DNA of 64,000 nucleotides from Esteya vermicola (Eukaryota > Ascomycota > Sordariomycetes > Ophiostomatales > Ophiostomataceae). Location of the stretch: positions 1,860,001 through 1,924,000 of the forward strand of contig PCDM01000007.1 in NCBI GenBank assembly GCA_002778215.1, written 5' to 3'. Of this stretch, positions 44,247 to 54,814 are shown piece by piece; position 1 is the stretch's first letter; every line of letters begins with the position of its first letter. The notes under the pieces were generated by a model that was not told the DNA's origin, searched no databases, and worked only from the letters and a program-made list of their open reading frames with translations. Both the position numbers and the translations under genes were made by a program.

Positions 44247-44759
44247 TCTGGATCAATCAGGAAATCAGGAAAATCAGACAGAAAATCAGACAGAAAATAG
44301 TGTGGCAAGTTTACGTCTACAAGAGGAAGAGAAGAAAGGAATAAAAACAAGAAAAACAAAAATGGCAAGCCGTCCACTTATACGAAACAGCCACCAATCC
44401 GGTCCCTCTCGGACAAGATAGCCAATGTGGCCCGAGACGCCGATTTCGTCCATGGCCCCTGGCTGGCCTGGAGCACGAGTCAGCCATGAATGGCGTCAGA
44501 CCCGCGACGAGACACGAGGGCAAAGAGAAGCACAAGACATGATTCGAGCGTTGGGGGTCCTTTGTTGTCGTCTAGCTTATCTAAGCCCCACACCGGCCAG
44601 AATCGGAGCCAACTATGATGCTGGAATCCAGTCTTTTTTCTCCGACTTTTTTGTCCGACGCTTTCTCCGACACACCCAAATCTTTGTCCGAGACAAACAC
44701 TGCAACACGCCGACGACCAACAATCGACCGCAACCGGCCCAGCCCACACACACACGCAG
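44247..44759. promoter_or_regulatory. Shared promoter of aminotransferase and Zn2Cys6 gene
   Basis: 512 bp between divergent starts; includes GAAAATCAGACA repeated near 44267-44297 in the aminotransferase leader. No coding signal. Confidence 0.45.
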
Positions 44760-47135
44760 ATGGCCACCCGGCAGGCTGCCTGCCAGAGTTGCAGGAGGTC
44801 GAAGCTGGCCTGTGACCACCGGCTGCCCTGCTCGCGCTGCCAGGCGGCGGGCAGAGAGCTTCTCTGCGTCTATAGAGACAGCCCTTTCAAGCGGAGGCGT
44901 ACCTCGCCCCCAACAGGGAATGGGTCTCGGCCCGGCGAGAGCATGAGTGGCGGAGAGAGCAGGGAGAACAGAGAGAGCAGAGAGAGGAGAGAGAACGGAG
45001 AGAGAAGAGAGAGGAGAGAGAGCGGGGACAAGACGTATGTGTCTGTTCTTACCTAAATTTACATAAAAGCTGACTTTTTATATCAGCACTCCGACCACGC
45101 CGTCCTTCATCCCCGCCCGCCATGCCTACCCCAATCCAGGCTACCTTGGCTATTCCAGTCATGTTACCATCTTTGACCACCTCTCTTCCGATGCCACGCG
45201 CACGCAAGCTCGCACCTCGCTGACTGGCACGTCTGGCATGTCTGGCATGTCTGCGGGTGCATCTCCTGCCCTCTCTGTCCGAGCCGCGGCCGGCGGTCGT
45301 CCGGACAGCGCTGCACGGCCCGACCTGGCCGCCTCCGAGCCGGAGCTCGAGCTGATCGACAGCAGTCTAGTCCAGCGGGGCGCCGATCTCGTCCGGCGCT
45401 TCGCTCTGACCCACGACATGGACGCCCTATGCACGCTCATCAGCTTCTGGCGGGCACGTGACATCAACCTCGCTCTGAGCGAGGACTTTGTCGACACCAT
45501 TACCGAGACGATGCGGCGGCTTCGGCCAGATGCTTCTTCTTCTTCAGCCTCGTCTCCCTCGACAGACAGCTGGTGCCTCGCCCAGTCTCGGCTGCTCTAT
45601 AGAAACTCCACGCGGCCGCTCGACGCCAGCCAGGCCACCAGCGTCGACCGCTTTGCCGCCGCCTTCACGGCCGACAGGGTGCGCTGGGAGACGGTCAGCC
45701 TCTTCTTCTCGGCCGTCGCCCGGGCCACCATTGACGTGCCCTTTTATCCGCCCCTCTACCGCGACGTCGCCGGCGTCCTGGCCGTCCGCCAGTTTGCCGC
45801 CGAGACGAGCAGCCTCTGCCTCGACCTCTGTCTGGCCCTCGACTGCATGAACGACCTGCAGCTCATGGTCCAGTATGAAAACTTTATCGTCCACTCGTGT
45901 GTCGACGGCGACCAGAGTGCGTTTCTTTTCTCCCTTCTCCTTTTTACGTTCTCTTCTCCTAACTGGCAGGCTACCGCTCTTGGCGGAAACTCGGTGACGT
46001 CATCTCGTCCGTCTACGCGCTCGGCTACCACCAGAAAATGGAGCCCGACGCCCAGAATCCGCCCTTTATCGTCGAGCTGCGTCGCTCCGCCTTCTCCTTC
46101 ACCTTTGCCGCCGACAAGAACGTGTCCATCTTCCTCGGCCGGCCCCCGCGCATGAGCCAGCGCTTCTGCGTCTTCCAGACTGCCCTGCTCTGTGCCGACG
46201 CCCCCGTCCACGTCTGGCGGCCCGACACGCCCATCGGCTACAAGGCCGAGATGCGCTGGGCCGCGCTGTGTTCCTTTCTCAAGGAGCAGATCGCCGAGCT
46301 GCTGTCGGAGAAGCGCAGTGGCGACCTCGTCCACAAGGCCAAGTGTGTTTCAAGACTCTTTAACAGGAAAGCATATCAATGATCAATGCTGACGGGCAGT
46401 GACATTCGACGGCGCGCCATGGAGCAGTGGGATGCCCTACCGGCGTCGTTCAAGCTGGAGACGAGCCTCAAGCAGGCCACCGAGAGCCCGTTTGGCCGCG
46501 ACTTTCTCGTCAGCGTGCGCCTCAACCACCTGCACGTCCTCTTTCTACTACACATGCTGCTGCTCGACCGCCTCTCCGACCCGGACGACGCCATCATCCA
46601 CGTCTCGCAGAGCATGCTGGCCATTGTGCTCGAGGCCGTCCTGCTGCGCGACCAGCTCGCCAACTCGGGCACCGGCCTCGTCTGGAAGGTCGTCTGCTTC
46701 GGCATCCCCGCCGTCGGCGTCATTCTGCTCGCCATGCTGCGCCGCCACCGCCCCTGGCAGGCCCGCATGCTGCAGACCCTCAGCGTCTTTGTCGCCGAGA
46801 TCGACATGGGCGGCCTCGTCAAGGAGAAGGAGCCCAACTACGCCCTGCTGTCGCAGGCCACCCAGACCATCAAGGCCTTTCTCATGCCGCCCGTCGCCTC
46901 GGCCTCGCCGTCGGCCTCGGCCGCTGTCAGCATGTCATGTGACCCTGCCAGCAGCAGTCTGGCGGCCGACGGGCCGATGGGTCCGCCGCCGCCGTTTCCC
47001 CTGCTGCCTCTGCGTGCGCAGGGCAGCGTAGATTTTGTTTCGCCGCACGCCGACTCGCTGAATTTCTTTGATTTTGAGATTGGTTTCTGGCAGGACCTAC
47101 AGGACTACTCGTCCTTTCTCGACTCTGGTTCATGA
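44760..47135 (+). CDS. Zn2Cys6 transcription factor (candidate Ehrlich-pathway regulator)
   Basis: 737-aa regulator, exons 44760-45034, 45087-45916, 45970-46342 and 46400-47135 (introns 52, 53, 57 nt; GTATGT, GTGCGT, GTGTGT donors; CTGAC or CTAAC branches). The zinc cluster is at residues 8-36 (CX2CX6CX5CX2CX8C). A basic KRRR and an Arg/Glu/Ser repeat tract (about 60-90) follow. After intron 1 comes GYLGYSSHVTIFDHL, a block common just before the fungal regulatory domain. The domain shows WRKLGDVISSVYALGYHQ and FFADK-like FTFAADKNVSIFLGRPPRM. The C-terminus ends with aromatic/acidic FFDFEIGFWQDLQDYSSF, possibly an activation segment. Its position between an aminotransferase and a 2-oxo-acid decarboxylase recalls Aro80 of yeast, but orthology is not claimed. 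Confidence 0.85.
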
Positions 47136-47183
47136 CCCTGATGTTTTCTATGTATATACTCTTTATGTACAACTTTTTCTTCT

Positions 47184-48974
47184 TCACTTGCTCGTCTCCT
47201 TTCTCTTTTGTATGTCCATCAGATGCAGTAGAGGGCCGGCCGGTGCGTCTTCCACGTCGACAAAGAGTTCCACCATCCGCAGCCCCGTGCCGTCGCTGAT
47301 CCTCGGATCCTGGAACACGGCCTCCAGCTCGGCCCATGTCCGTGCCGTGGCCACCGCACTGCCCTCGGGCGCGCCAAAGAAGCGCGGCGCCTCCAGGTAC
47401 CGCCAGCTGGCCACGTCATTGTACCCCTGCTGGCGGCCGTGGATGCAGCGCTCGATCGTGTAGCCCGAGTTGTTGAGCAGAAAGACGACGACGTTGAGGT
47501 CTTGCCGGATAATGGTCGAGAGCTCCTGTGCCGTCATCTGGAAGCTGCCGTCGCCAATGAACAAGATCGTGCGCCCGCTCTCCTCCTCCTTCTGATCGAG
47601 GGCCCGTGCCAGCTCCCGCTGTGCCAACGCCGCACCCTGCGCGCCCGGCAGCATGTACCCGATCGAGAGCCACGTCACCGGCGTAAAGAGCCGCGTCCGC
47701 GGTGGCAGCCGCATCTCCCGCACGCCGTACCCCGACGTGCCCGTCTCGCCCAGCACAATGTCGCCTGCCCGCAGGAAGCTCGCCGCATACCGCCACAGCC
47801 GGTCCTGCGTCAGCGGCCCGTCGACGGGCCCCAGCTCGGCCAGCGTCGCGACCGCGTCGCGCGGCAGCTCGCTCGGGTACGACGCGCTGCTGTACGCCGG
47901 CTTGCGCGCGCGGTCCTGCTCGACGGTCGCGAGGACGCGGCCGAGGACGCGCTTGCACGACACATCGCGGACGACGCGGCCGCCGGGCATGCGGATACCC
48001 TGGGGCGTAAAGGCGATGGTGACGGCCGGGTCCGGCACGCTCGTGCCCACAAAGGCGTTGGTCGTGCTGTGGTGCGGCCCAAAGTTGAGGACGAGATCGG
48101 CCGCCGCCAGAAAACGCTGCACGGCCGGCTCGTTGAAGCTGCCGCGGTGGACGCCGTGGAAGTAGGGGCGGTCTTCGGCCACGAGGCTCTTGCCAAAGGG
48201 CAGCACCCACGTCGGCCACTGCAGGCCGTCGACGAGCGCCTGGACCTCGGCCACGATATCGAGGGGACGCGTCTCGCCATCGACGAGGACAAACGGCTGC
48301 TGGGCCGCGTAGACGGCGGCGCAGATCTCGCTGGCCAGGTCCGACTCGAGCGCTGTGGCCGAGGCCGGCAGCGGCTGGAGCAGCGGATGGGGCGGCAGGA
48401 GCGGCGCCAGGGCCAGGGCGAGGCGCTCGGCTGGCAGCGGCGCGTCGACGAGGTCAATGGGCACCTGCAGGTAGACGGGCCGGCAGTAGTGGCGGCACTT
48501 TTGCAGCAGCCGGTCGATCTGGTCGGCGCTCGTGCGGGGATCCCACAGGCTCTCCTGCGCGACGGTGATGTGGGCCTGCATCTGGGCAAAGCGGCCGTAC
48601 TCGCCGTCGTTAAAGGTGTGGTGCACGGGGGCGCGGGACTCTTGGGCGGCACGCGCCGGCGTGCCGACAATGTGGACGACGGGCGCAAACTCGGCATAGG
48701 CGCCGGCCACGGCATTCATGGCCGACAGCTCGCCGACGCCAAAGGTCGTGATGAGGGCGGCCATGCCCTTGATGCGCGCATAGCCGTCGGCCGCGTACGC
48801 CGCATTCAGCTCGTTGGCGCCGCCGACCCAGCCGAGGCCGGCAGGCTCGACATAGTCGAGCAGCTGCAGGTTGTAGTCGCCCGGGACGCCGTGCACCGAC
48901 TGGACGCCGAGCTGGCGCAGCCGCGAAAAGAGGTAGTCGGCCAGCGACACGGACGTCGCCGAGGTCGAGGCCAT
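47184..48974 (-). CDS. Thiamine-diphosphate 2-oxo-acid decarboxylase (pyruvate/phenylpyruvate-type)
   Basis: 596 aa from the ATG at 48974; an ATG 45 nt upstream (49019) would add 15 residues. Single exon. All TPP-decarboxylase landmarks are present: HGVPGDYNL near the start, the catalytic Glu in GGANELNAAYAADGYAR, the double His in VHHTFNDGEY, and the TPP/Mg motif GDGSFQMTAQEL...LLNNSGYTIE (GDG-NN). It decarboxylates a 2-oxo acid to an aldehyde in the cytosol. Context beside an aromatic-type aminotransferase favours an Aro10-like role in the Ehrlich pathway over glycolytic pyruvate decarboxylase, but substrate-pocket residues cannot be judged by eye. It is convergent with the regulator, with 48 bp between stops. 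Confidence 0.87.
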   Translation of the reverse strand: MASTSATSVSLADYLFSRLRQLGVQSVHGVPGDYNLQLLDYVEPAGLGWVGGANELNAAYAADGYARIKGMAALITTFGVGELSAMNAVAGAYAEFAPVVHIVGTPARAAQESRAPVHHTFNDGEYGRFAQMQAHITVAQESLWDPRTSADQIDRLLQKCRHYCRPVYLQVPIDLVDAPLPAERLALALAPLLPPHPLLQPLPASATALESDLASEICAAVYAAQQPFVLVDGETRPLDIVAEVQALVDGLQWPTWVLPFGKSLVAEDRPYFHGVHRGSFNEPAVQRFLAAADLVLNFGPHHSTTNAFVGTSVPDPAVTIAFTPQGIRMPGGRVVRDVSCKRVLGRVLATVEQDRARKPAYSSASYPSELPRDAVATLAELGPVDGPLTQDRLWRYAASFLRAGDIVLGETGTSGYGVREMRLPPRTRLFTPVTWLSIGYMLPGAQGAALAQRELARALDQKEEESGRTILFIGDGSFQMTAQELSTIIRQDLNVVVFLLNNSGYTIERCIHGRQQGYNDVASWRYLEAPRFFGAPEGSAVATARTWAELEAVFQDPRISDGTGLRMVELFVDVEDAPAGPLLHLMDIQKRKETSK

Positions 48975-49019
48975 TTTCTGAGCAAAGGAAGGAGGGGTTG
49001 TTGGACTGGTAGTAATCAC

Positions 49020-49375
49020 AGTGAACTCCCAGAACCCAAAATCTGACGGGTCTTTGGCTTATATACGAGTGTGTTGGTGTATTTCCATTTTCGGTTCATA
49101 CATAGTAAGATCGGGGTAGATGGTCTCCACTATACGCCGAGATGTCTTGTACGCCGACACGCCGACTCCACTTTCATGTCTGATGGATGAAAGAACGAGA
49201 AGTCCATGCTGAAAGACCGAAACCCCACTGAGACGGTTGGTTATGTAAGCAACACGTGATCGTCTAGCATGATCTGACTCATCTCTTACACCGTTATCTC
49301 TTAATCTTTAGTAATACGAGAAATCCCTCCCTATCGGCCTCCGACCTCCGCCGTCCGATTGTCTTTAGTTCCGCG
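49020..49375. other. Intergenic, divergent promoters
   Basis: Between the decarboxylase and DUF202 genes. Nothing further recognised. Confidence 0.4.
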
Positions 49376-50141
49376 ATGGAGCCACTGCTACGCACTGATA
49401 GCCTATCCAGTGGACAGGCGCGTCCGACTGGATATCTAGGCACCTTTGAGCGGACAGACGCGAGTAGGATGACCGGCACGGACCAACACAACGAGAATGC
49501 ATCTTCCGTGAGAGAGCGACGAGGCAACGAAACGAGTGGCCCACCGGCGGCGGCAACGGCTGCTGCGGCTGCGACTGCTACTACTCCTGCCGCTGCAGGC
49601 GAGAAGGGCTTCTGGGCCGACGCGTGGACATCGCTGCGCGGAGGGCTGCAGACGCTGGAGCTGGAGAACAAGGGCAGCGTCGCCCGCGACCATCTGGCTT
49701 TGGGTGAGTTGTCTGCTGTTTGCTGTTTGCGTGATTTGTCTATGAATGATGCATTGATGACTAATCAATGGCTGATGCATCCCCTCAGAGCGAACATTTC
49801 TGGCCTGGCTGCGGACATCGCTGGCCTTTGCGTCCATCGGGATTGCCATTACGCAGCTCTTTCGGCTCGACACGACCGGCGGTGGCGGCGATGCCAGCAG
49901 CCCCATCCATGACGGTCTGCAGACGCTGCACCGCGTCGGACGGCCGCTCGGCAGCACCTTTCTGGCCATCAGCATCCTCGTGCTGCTGCTGGGCTACCGG
50001 CGGTACTGCCAGAGTCAGCAGTGGGTGATGAAGGGCAAGTTCCCCGCGAGCCGCGGCACCATTCTGGTCGTGTCGCTGGTGGCCTTTGCTCTCATGGTGG
50101 CGTCTCTGGTCGTCGTGATTGTCGTGCAGCCGCGCAGTTGA
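49376..50141 (+). CDS. DUF202-domain small membrane protein
   Basis: 226 aa, exons 49376-49703 and 49789-50141 (85-nt intron, GTGAGT...CCTCAG). The N-terminal 100 residues are polar with an Ala/Thr-rich run (AAATAAAAATATTPAAA). The DUF202 domain begins exactly at the splice: ARDHLALG | ERTFLAWLRTSLAFASIGI, followed by two more hydrophobic helices (FLAISILVLLLGY and ILVVSLVAFALMVASLVVVIV). DUF202 also forms the membrane part of VTC polyphosphate proteins and of bacterial YidH; this gene has no SPX or VTC catalytic domain. Located probably in an endomembrane or vacuolar membrane (inference). Function unknown. Confidence 0.84.
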
Positions 50142-50737
50142 AAGGCAGTAGGCCGCCGTTTCATGTCTGTCGGTTAGTAGTGGTGTCTCTGATTTTGTCC
50201 ATGGGTCGCGATGTGTCTCACGTGTTTCTGCCCATCTGTTTTTTTTTCATAATTCAGGGCCAGAGCAGATAGTATTCAGCTGGCAGTATTTGCAGAGTTC
50301 TCCCAAAGTAGGAAAGTAGGAGTGAAAGACATACGAGGTTCAAAGATCCACTGGGCCGTTGAATGCAGAAAAATATCCGTCTCTGTTCATCAGATGGAGG
50401 AGCGTAGAAACCGATGGAAAGGATCAGAGCAGGAACTGGAATGCCACATCTCTGGGCAAGTCAGACAAGGACTGCGGAGTATTCTGCGTGTGTCGGTCAG
50501 TAACCGAGTTTGTGCATCTCCAGTAAAATCCGTGGAAACGGTATTCCTTCGTCATCCATCCTGGCAGGAGCACACATGTGTTATGAGCAATCCGGGGTCA
50601 GCCTGCTCATTCACAATAGGTAATATTCTGCAAGACGTACCTTGGGAAAATCATAAATACCATTGCCGAGGGTTTTCTGTGCCCATGTCTACCGATGCAG
50701 AGAGTCCTCCAGCTGCGGAGAGAACACCAAAGGAATC
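50142..50737. other. Intergenic, promoter of third GH7 gene
   Basis: No coding signal. An ATAAATACC element at about 50655 could serve as a TATA-like site 80 nt before the start. Confidence 0.4.
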
Positions 50738-52150
50738 ATGAGAAAGTGTCAGCACATGGCGTGGTGGACAGGGCTTGTCCTGGCCGTCTGGCCCGTCTTT
50801 TGTCCCCTCTTCTGTCCCGTGGCTGTCGGACAGCAGGTCGGCAACTGGATCCCCGAAGTGCACCCGGACCTGCCGACCTGGCAGTGCACGGTGGCTGGCG
50901 GCTGCCAGCAGAAGAACACAAAGATCGTGCTCGATGCCAAGTACCGGTGGCTCCACGTGGACGGCACGACCAAGTCGTGCAAAGACAATGCCCTCGAGGT
51001 CAACGGCACCTACTGCTACGACGAGGAGTCGTGCTTCCACAACTGCGTCTACGAGGGCGCCAACTACACGGACGCGAGCGTGCGGACAAACTACACGGGC
51101 GGCAAGGACAGCTCCATCACGCTGGGCCGGTACGTGGGAACACGGCAGGCCACGCCGCGCGTGTATCTGCTGGACGAGACGGAGCAGGCCTACCAGAACG
51201 TCATTCTCGGCCCGGGCACCGAGTTCACCTTTGATGTCGACACCTCCAAAGTGCCGGCGGGGACCATTGGCGCCGTCTACCTCATCCAGATGAACCTGGA
51301 CGGCGGCAAGGCCGAGTACAACGAGGGGGGGGCGGCCATGGGCACGGGCTACTGTGACTGTCAGTGTCACGTTCGAGACTTTTACAACGGCGTGGTTCGT
51401 TCTTTTTTCCTTCTCTCTTTTTCTCTCTTCTCTTCCTTTTTCCTTCTCTCTCTTCTCTCGCTCATGTGACAGAGAAACACAAACAACTCGGGCGCGTGCT
51501 GCCCTGAACTCGACTTTTGGGAGGCCAATCGAATCCAGACGAGCCTCGGACCACACCCGTGCAAGTTTCGAGGCATGTATCCCTGCAAGGGAAAACAGTG
51601 TACGGATGCGATGCTCGGCGGCCTGTGCAACCATTACGGGTGCGGATTTCAGCTGTTCTCCAAGGATCCGACCTGCTCTTATGGAGAGAAGCGGGCCATC
51701 GACTCGTCGCGGCCCATGACGGTCATCACCCAGTTCCTCACCCACGCCTCCCTTCGCCAGGAAGACAAGAACCACAAGACGCCCTCCAACGCCAAGAATT
51801 CAGACATTGGCGCCATCCGGCGGTACTACCTCCAGGACGGCAAGATGATCCGCACGGCCAGGAGGGACGGCAAGACCATATACATGCAGAGCACAGACTC
51901 CACCTGCCAGACCCAGTCCCAGATTGTCGCGGGCGGCATGCCCGAGACCGGCCGTTTCCTGGAGCGTGGCACCGTCCTCTCACTGAGCATATTCGGCACA
52001 GGTACCTACACGCCCTTGCCGGCGGCCTGTCTGACGGGCGACGAGCAGGCCATTGCCAAATGCCAGCTGGACACGGAAATGACCGTCTCCAATATCCGAT
52101 GGGGTGAGCTGGGATCGACATTTAAGCAGGACGGGTCCGTGGATTGGTAA
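50738..52150 (+). CDS. GH7 endoglucanase-type glycoside hydrolase, copy 3
   Basis: 444 aa, exons 50738-51394 and 51473-52150. The 78-nt intron has an unusual GTTCGT donor and a long pyrimidine tract, ending GACAG. It falls at the same site as in the other two GH7 genes, after the F-x-N-G turn. The signal peptide covers residues 1-34 (hydrophobic core WTGLVLAVWPVFCPLF); the ATG at 50756 is an alternative. Mature start NWIPEVHPDL. Catalytic CCPELDFWEAN is intact (E231, D233, E236) and closest of the three to the canonical GH7 motif. C-terminus FSNIRWGELGSTF-like (SNIRWGELGSTFKQDG). No CBM1. It overlaps no neighbour but ends 39 bp from the convergent DPH6 stop. Confidence 0.88.
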
Positions 52151-52189
52151 AGGTTGAATATATTTCTTTTTTTCTCTTCTTTTTTTCTC

Positions 52190-54814
52190 TCACGTCTCTC
52201 TTTGAATTACACTATACTGTATGACGACGGCCGCCAGCCTCTCGCCCTGGCCATCCCACAGGGACGCGCAGGGAATGATGGGCGTGCTCTGCAGGGCCGT
52301 GGCCGACAGACGGAAGCAGCTCGCATCCATGTAGACGGCATCCACCGTAGACGCGGGTCCATGCGTATCCAGGAGCGTGTCCAGAAGCGTGCTGATGGGT
52401 CTGGCCTGGCCCTCGCTGCTGTATGGCCACATGCGCACGGCGTGTAAAAAGACGTCCTGGCTGTCCAGCTTGCCCTCGTCCGTGACGGCCGGTCTCACCA
52501 GGGTCGCATGACAGCGTACTCTTCCACGTGTCTGGGTCTGCATCTCAGTCTGAGTCGCGGTCTCGGCCTCGGACTCTTCATATTGCCGCCGCTCCAGACA
52601 CGCCGCGGCGAGATGGCTAAAGGCGGCGTGTGCCTGCCATTCCACCGGGGCGCTCCTGGGCAGCTCATGCACCTCGGCGAGAAACACGGGTGACGGGTCC
52701 GTCGAGAGGTCTCCCGCCCCGTCTCTAGCCAGCACGCTCCAGCTGGGCAGCTGCTGCTGCTGCTTGCCGTCTTCTGCATGCTTCCCCGGCGCATAGTACC
52801 GTGCGTTGAATGTCCGATCCCAGAGATCAGGCCCATTGTCCTCATCTTCGTCATCTTTGTCATCTTCGTCATCTTCATCATCCGGCTTCAGGGCCCGATG
52901 AGCTTCTCGCCAGGCCTGGGCCGCCAGGACGGCCTTTTGCCGGAGGGAGAGCCTCTCGTTGTCAGCCTGTCGAGGCACAAAGACCACGGCGCTGCTCCAC
53001 CACTGGACATCCACGGCCCGGCCGATGCGCCAGAGATGCTGCAGCGCCAGGGTGGCGCAAAAGGCAAACGAGGCCGGAGCTGCCTCCTCTGCTCGTGCGT
53101 CATCTCGCGTGCCGGGGACGGGCGGCAGAGGCAGCCGGCTCTCCGACGCCGCCGAAGCTTCGACAGCGACGTCGGGCAGCACCATGGTGGCCGGCACGAG
53201 CGGGATCTGGCCGGCGATGCTGACGAGACGGGGCCCGTGAGTGGCATCGAGACCTGCTTCGAGACCTACTCCGAGCAGCGGCACAGAAATGGCCTGGCTG
53301 TACGGGCCAATGTTGGCGGGTGCCCAGTACGACCAGGACTGCACGTGGAGTCCTTGGCGGTCTGGCCGTGTCGGAGGGCGGTCCTGGCGGCCCGAGGCCT
53401 CGCCTCGAGGAAGCAGCACCGTCAGGTAGACGGCCACATCCACGTCCGCGGGCAGCAAGTCGCCGCAAGAAATAGCTACCCGGGACGGCGGGTTGGCGTG
53501 CGTGTTGGGGAACAGGCTGCCATACACGGCATTGACCGTGCCAAAGTCGGACATGCGGCGAAGGACCATGGTGGTGCGCGTGACGTAGTCGTTGAGGGCC
53601 GTCATGCACCCTTGCTGAGGAGGGCCTCCTGGAGGACGGCCGCGGCCTGTGGCCAGTCGAGTGCGTATCTGGTCGACGACAGACTGGGCAGCCTCGGCGA
53701 CGGAGGCGGTGGCGGTCGCGGGAATGACACACCAGGTCGAGCACCCCGTAGCAGCGGACGAGGCTGAACAAGGCAATGACGTCATTGACGTCGATGATGT
53801 CATTCGGCCGACGGGCTCGGCCGTCTGGGCCAGCGATGCCAGCACGCCGGCAAACCGCGCATCCAACACTCTCGGACGCCGCACCGAAAAGCCGCCTTCC
53901 TTCTGCTCGTTCTCCTCTCTCTCCTTGCGCCCCTGCACAGACGGCCGCTCAATCTGCAGCCACGCACTGCCGCCGCTCTCCTGCACGACCCGCCGGTCCG
54001 CCTCGGCAAAACAGAGGCGGCCCTGCCGGAAGAGCGCCGGCGGACCCCCGACCACGAGCGTCTCGTACTCGCCGCCCTCGCCCAGGACCGCCGCCGCGCC
54101 GTCGCGGTTACTGTCGCTGTCGCTGTCGCCCCCCAAAAAGCCAAACCGCTGCAGAGAGCGCTGCAGTCGCATGCGTCCGGCCGGACTGCCGACGTCGGTC
54201 CACAGCAGCGCGTCGTCGAGGCCACCGCTGGCAACCTTGATGAGACGGGCATCGAGGCCGGCGCCGTCTTGGCCGAGGTCGGCAAGGTAGGCGGCCGGGT
54301 CGCGAGCATACGGGGCCATCGTAGGCAGCTGCCAGAGATAGGCGAGCGAGATGAGGCCGACGCGGGCGGCGACCGACTCGACGCGGGTGCGCTGGTAGGT
54401 GCTCAGAAGGGCGCCGGCACAGACGGCGTCGGCGTCGGGGTGAAGGGCGCAGATGCGGCGGAGGAGGGTCGCCATGGACTCGGTCTCGTCTTCGTCTTTC
54501 TCGTCTTCGTCTTTTTCGTCTTTTGCGTCATCCGTCCCAACTTGATAGTCACGGCCCTGCTGCACGGCCCGGCCGACAATCGGCTGGCGGTACACGGGCA
54601 GGCCCGTCGCTGCGGCGTACATGGGAAGGACACGGTGGCCGACGGTCTGGTACATGAAGCTGTTGGCATCTTCCTCTTTTTCTTTCTCCTCTTCCTTCTC
54701 ATCTGGATAGAGGTTCGCCAGGGCAACGATGCGGTGGCCCTGTGCGAGACAGTGGAGCAGACAAAAGAAGCTGTCTTTGCCTCCAGACACCAGCCCAATG
54801 ACGTTGAGACCCAT
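52190..54814 (-). CDS. DPH6: Diphthine-ammonia ligase with two RidA-like domains
   Basis: 874-aa cytosolic enzyme of the DPH6/YLR143W type. It performs the last, ATP-dependent amidation step of diphthamide synthesis on translation elongation factor 2. The N-terminal ATP-pyrophosphatase domain starts at once with VSGGKDS (9-15) and contains the family blocks GEGGEYETLVV and C-G-A-L-L-S. Two YjgF/RidA-like segments follow, roughly residues 430-560 and 565-860, as in the yeast protein. Acidic low-complexity inserts occur at about 45 (EKEEEKEKEE), 110 and 700 (DDEDDEDDKDDEDEDN). The region around residue 350-375 is poorly conserved. Single exon; ATG 54814 begins the first beta strand directly. 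Confidence 0.88.
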   Translation of the reverse strand: MGLNVIGLVSGGKDSFFCLLHCLAQGHRIVALANLYPDEKEEEKEKEEDANSFMYQTVGHRVLPMYAAATGLPVYRQPIVGRAVQQGRDYQVGTDDAKDEKDEDEKDEDETESMATLLRRICALHPDADAVCAGALLSTYQRTRVESVAARVGLISLAYLWQLPTMAPYARDPAAYLADLGQDGAGLDARLIKVASGGLDDALLWTDVGSPAGRMRLQRSLQRFGFLGGDSDSDSNRDGAAAVLGEGGEYETLVVGGPPALFRQGRLCFAEADRRVVQESGGSAWLQIERPSVQGRKEREENEQKEGGFSVRRPRVLDARFAGVLASLAQTAEPVGRMTSSTSMTSLPCSASSAATGCSTWCVIPATATASVAEAAQSVVDQIRTRLATGRGRPPGGPPQQGCMTALNDYVTRTTMVLRRMSDFGTVNAVYGSLFPNTHANPPSRVAISCGDLLPADVDVAVYLTVLLPRGEASGRQDRPPTRPDRQGLHVQSWSYWAPANIGPYSQAISVPLLGVGLEAGLDATHGPRLVSIAGQIPLVPATMVLPDVAVEASAASESRLPLPPVPGTRDDARAEEAAPASFAFCATLALQHLWRIGRAVDVQWWSSAVVFVPRQADNERLSLRQKAVLAAQAWREAHRALKPDDEDDEDDKDDEDEDNGPDLWDRTFNARYYAPGKHAEDGKQQQQLPSWSVLARDGAGDLSTDPSPVFLAEVHELPRSAPVEWQAHAAFSHLAAACLERRQYEESEAETATQTEMQTQTRGRVRCHATLVRPAVTDEGKLDSQDVFLHAVRMWPYSSEGQARPISTLLDTLLDTHGPASTVDAVYMDASCFRLSATALQSTPIIPCASLWDGQGERLAAVVIQYSVIQRET

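Noticed and set aside
47439..49046. 535-codon open frame on the plus strand
   Set aside because: Shadow of the thiamine-dependent decarboxylase; no motifs of its own.
53700..53830. Possible intron inside DPH6 around a poorly conserved segment
   Set aside because: The main frame stays open and both flanking blocks are in the same frame; no convincing donor-branch-acceptor set was found.
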